From the NCBI GenBank assembly GCA_041905795.1, contig JAYRKL010000008.1, positions 1-64,000 of the forward strand: a stretch of DNA of 64,000 bases. The letters are read 5' to 3'. The stretch comes from SHVO01 sp041905795 (GTDB taxonomy: Bacteria; Pseudomonadota; Alphaproteobacteria; Rhodospirillales; Rhodospirillaceae). The translations under genes were made by a program, and so were the position numbers. This document shows, piece by piece, positions 63,158-64,000 of this stretch (its first letter is position 1; each line of letters starts with the position of its first letter). Under the pieces are notes generated by a model that was not told the DNA's origin, did not search any database, and worked only from the letters and a program-made list of their open reading frames with translations.

Positions 63158-64000
63158 ATGCCCGCCTTCAAGAGCCTCGCCCAGGCCGACGTCGCCGGAA
63201 AACGCGTTCTCCTACGCGCCGACCTCAACGTGCCCATGAAGGACGGGCAGGTCACCGACGCCACCCGCATCGAACGCCTGATCCCCTCGATCAAGGCGCT
63301 CACCGCCAAGAATGCGAAAGTGGTGGTGCTGTCGCACTTCGACCGTCCCAAGGGCAAGCGCGTGCCGTCCATGTCGCTTGCTCCGTTAGCTCCGGTGTTG
63401 GGCAAGCTGCTCGGCCAGGACGTGGCCTTCGCCGATGACTGCATTGGTGATGCCGCGAAGAAGGTGGTCGATGCCCTGAAGCCCGGCCAAGTGGCCCTCT
63501 TGGAAAATTTGCGCTATCACGCCGGCGAGGAAGCCAACGATCCGGCGTTCATCAAGGACCTGGCGGCGCTGGGCGATGCTTACGTCAACGACGCGTTCTC
63601 GGCGGCGCACCGCGCCCACGCTTCCACCGAAGGCCTCGCCCATGTGCTGCCGGCTTACGCCGGGTTGCAGATGCAGGCCGAGTTGGAAGCCCTGACCGCG
63701 GCGCTGGAACAGCCCAAGAAGCCGGTCATGGCCATCGTCGGCGGCGCCAAGATCTCCACCAAGCTCGACGTGCTCAACCATCTCACCGGCAAGGTCGACA
63801 TGCTGGTGATCGGCGGTGGCATGGCCAACACCTTCCTGAACGCCCAAGGCATCGATGTCGGCAAATCGCTGTGTGAGCGCGACCTCGCCGAGACCGCGCG
63901 GGAGATCCTCAAGAACGCCAAGGCCAAGGGCTGCGAAATCCTGCTGCCCACCGACGCGGTGGTGGCGGACGCCTTCAAGGCCGGCGCCGAGTCTGCCGTG
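63158..64000 (+). CDS. pgk: Phosphoglycerate kinase (3' end outside window)
   Basis: The open frame from ATG 63158 reaches the window end without a stop, covering about 280 of the usual 395-400 residues. Conserved: RVLLRADLNVPMKDGQVTDATRI, VVVLSHFDRPKGKR, LLENLRYHAGEE, VNDAFSAAHRAHAST and KPVMAIVGGAKISTKLDVL. The usual SHLGRP reads SHFDRP here. The C-terminal nucleotide-binding domain begins near the end. It is cotranscribed with gap. Confidence 0.95.
   Translation, partial: MPAFKSLAQADVAGKRVLLRADLNVPMKDGQVTDATRIERLIPSIKALTAKNAKVVVLSHFDRPKGKRVPSMSLAPLAPVLGKLLGQDVAFADDCIGDAAKKVVDALKPGQVALLENLRYHAGEEANDPAFIKDLAALGDAYVNDAFSAAHRAHASTEGLAHVLPAYAGLQMQAELEALTAALEQPKKPVMAIVGGAKISTKLDVLNHLTGKVDMLVIGGGMANTFLNAQGIDVGKSLCERDLAETAREILKNAKAKGCEILLPTDAVVADAFKAGAESAV

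Overview
This is a GC-rich chromosomal window from an alphaproteobacterium. The evidence is an orphan CcrM-type GANTC methyltransferase, a petABC operon, an ETF-quinone oxidoreductase, a FixJ/FixK-like pair, a UbiK-type accessory protein, and the local orders prs-(Pth, YchF, L25) and moaD-moaE-pgsA. The copies of a palindromic intergenic repeat also resemble elements common in this class. A lineage near Rhizomicrobium/Micropepsales, Rhizobiales or Rhodospirillales is a guess, not a determination. The window looks like ordinary core chromosome. I see no prophage, insertion sequence, integron or CRISPR array.

Layout. 0.1-7.1 kb (minus): tRNA-Gln(UUG), a DsbD/ScsB-like reductase, ispE, a TPR protein and ETF-QO. 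7.4-12.5 kb (plus): a small membrane protein, a uracil-DNA glycosylase, moaB, rnhB, ccrM, a methyltransferase and an exported protein. 12.8-19.7 kb (minus): a MoxR / DUF58 / two large membrane proteins operon of the Bat-like type. 19.8-22.6 kb (plus): a DUF1285 protein, a NUDIX hydrolase, a small membrane protein and cca, followed by a convergent region with a candidate C-rich small RNA and trmL. 23.7-26.3 kb: petABC with a strong terminator. 26.4-35.6 kb (minus): ychF, pth, rplY, an exported protein, prs, a lipoprotein, pgeF, a MidA-like methyltransferase, lgt and hldD. 35.7-39.1 kb (plus): ubiK-like, ybjN-like, proC, a TetR regulator and a methyltransferase. 39.1-43.8 kb: a regulatory cluster with a Crp/Fnr regulator, a FixJ-like regulator, a lone receiver, a histidine kinase / OmpR pair and a MarR regulator. 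43.9-49.9 kb: ilvE, moaE/moaD, pgsA, uvrC, folB and a FolM-like SDR. 50.0-56.7 kb: a membrane-anchored solute-binding-like protein, a degenerate agmatine-deiminase homologue, a fused 5-oxoprolinase and a CcdC-like membrane protein. 56.8-64 kb: a Sel1-repeat protein, a DUF3052 protein, an FTR1-cytochrome fusion behind a Fur-like operator, a polyphosphate:AMP phosphotransferase, gap and the 5' part of pgk.

Most notable is a family of about 90-106 bp two-hairpin repeats, with at least six full copies and several partial ones. The stems differ in sequence between copies but stay complementary. One copy is inserted in frame inside ispE and would add about 35 residues to the enzyme, much like Rickettsia palindromic elements. 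Others sit exactly on stop codons or just before Shine-Dalgarno sequences. Several hairpins carry GANTC, the predicted target of the CcrM encoded here. Dense GANTC clusters also lie upstream of ccrM itself and of the ybjN-like gene. Other points are a relic duplicate of the ETF-QO 3' end, a shared FixJ-like operator at two promoters, and a PAD-family protein that has lost its catalytic cysteine.
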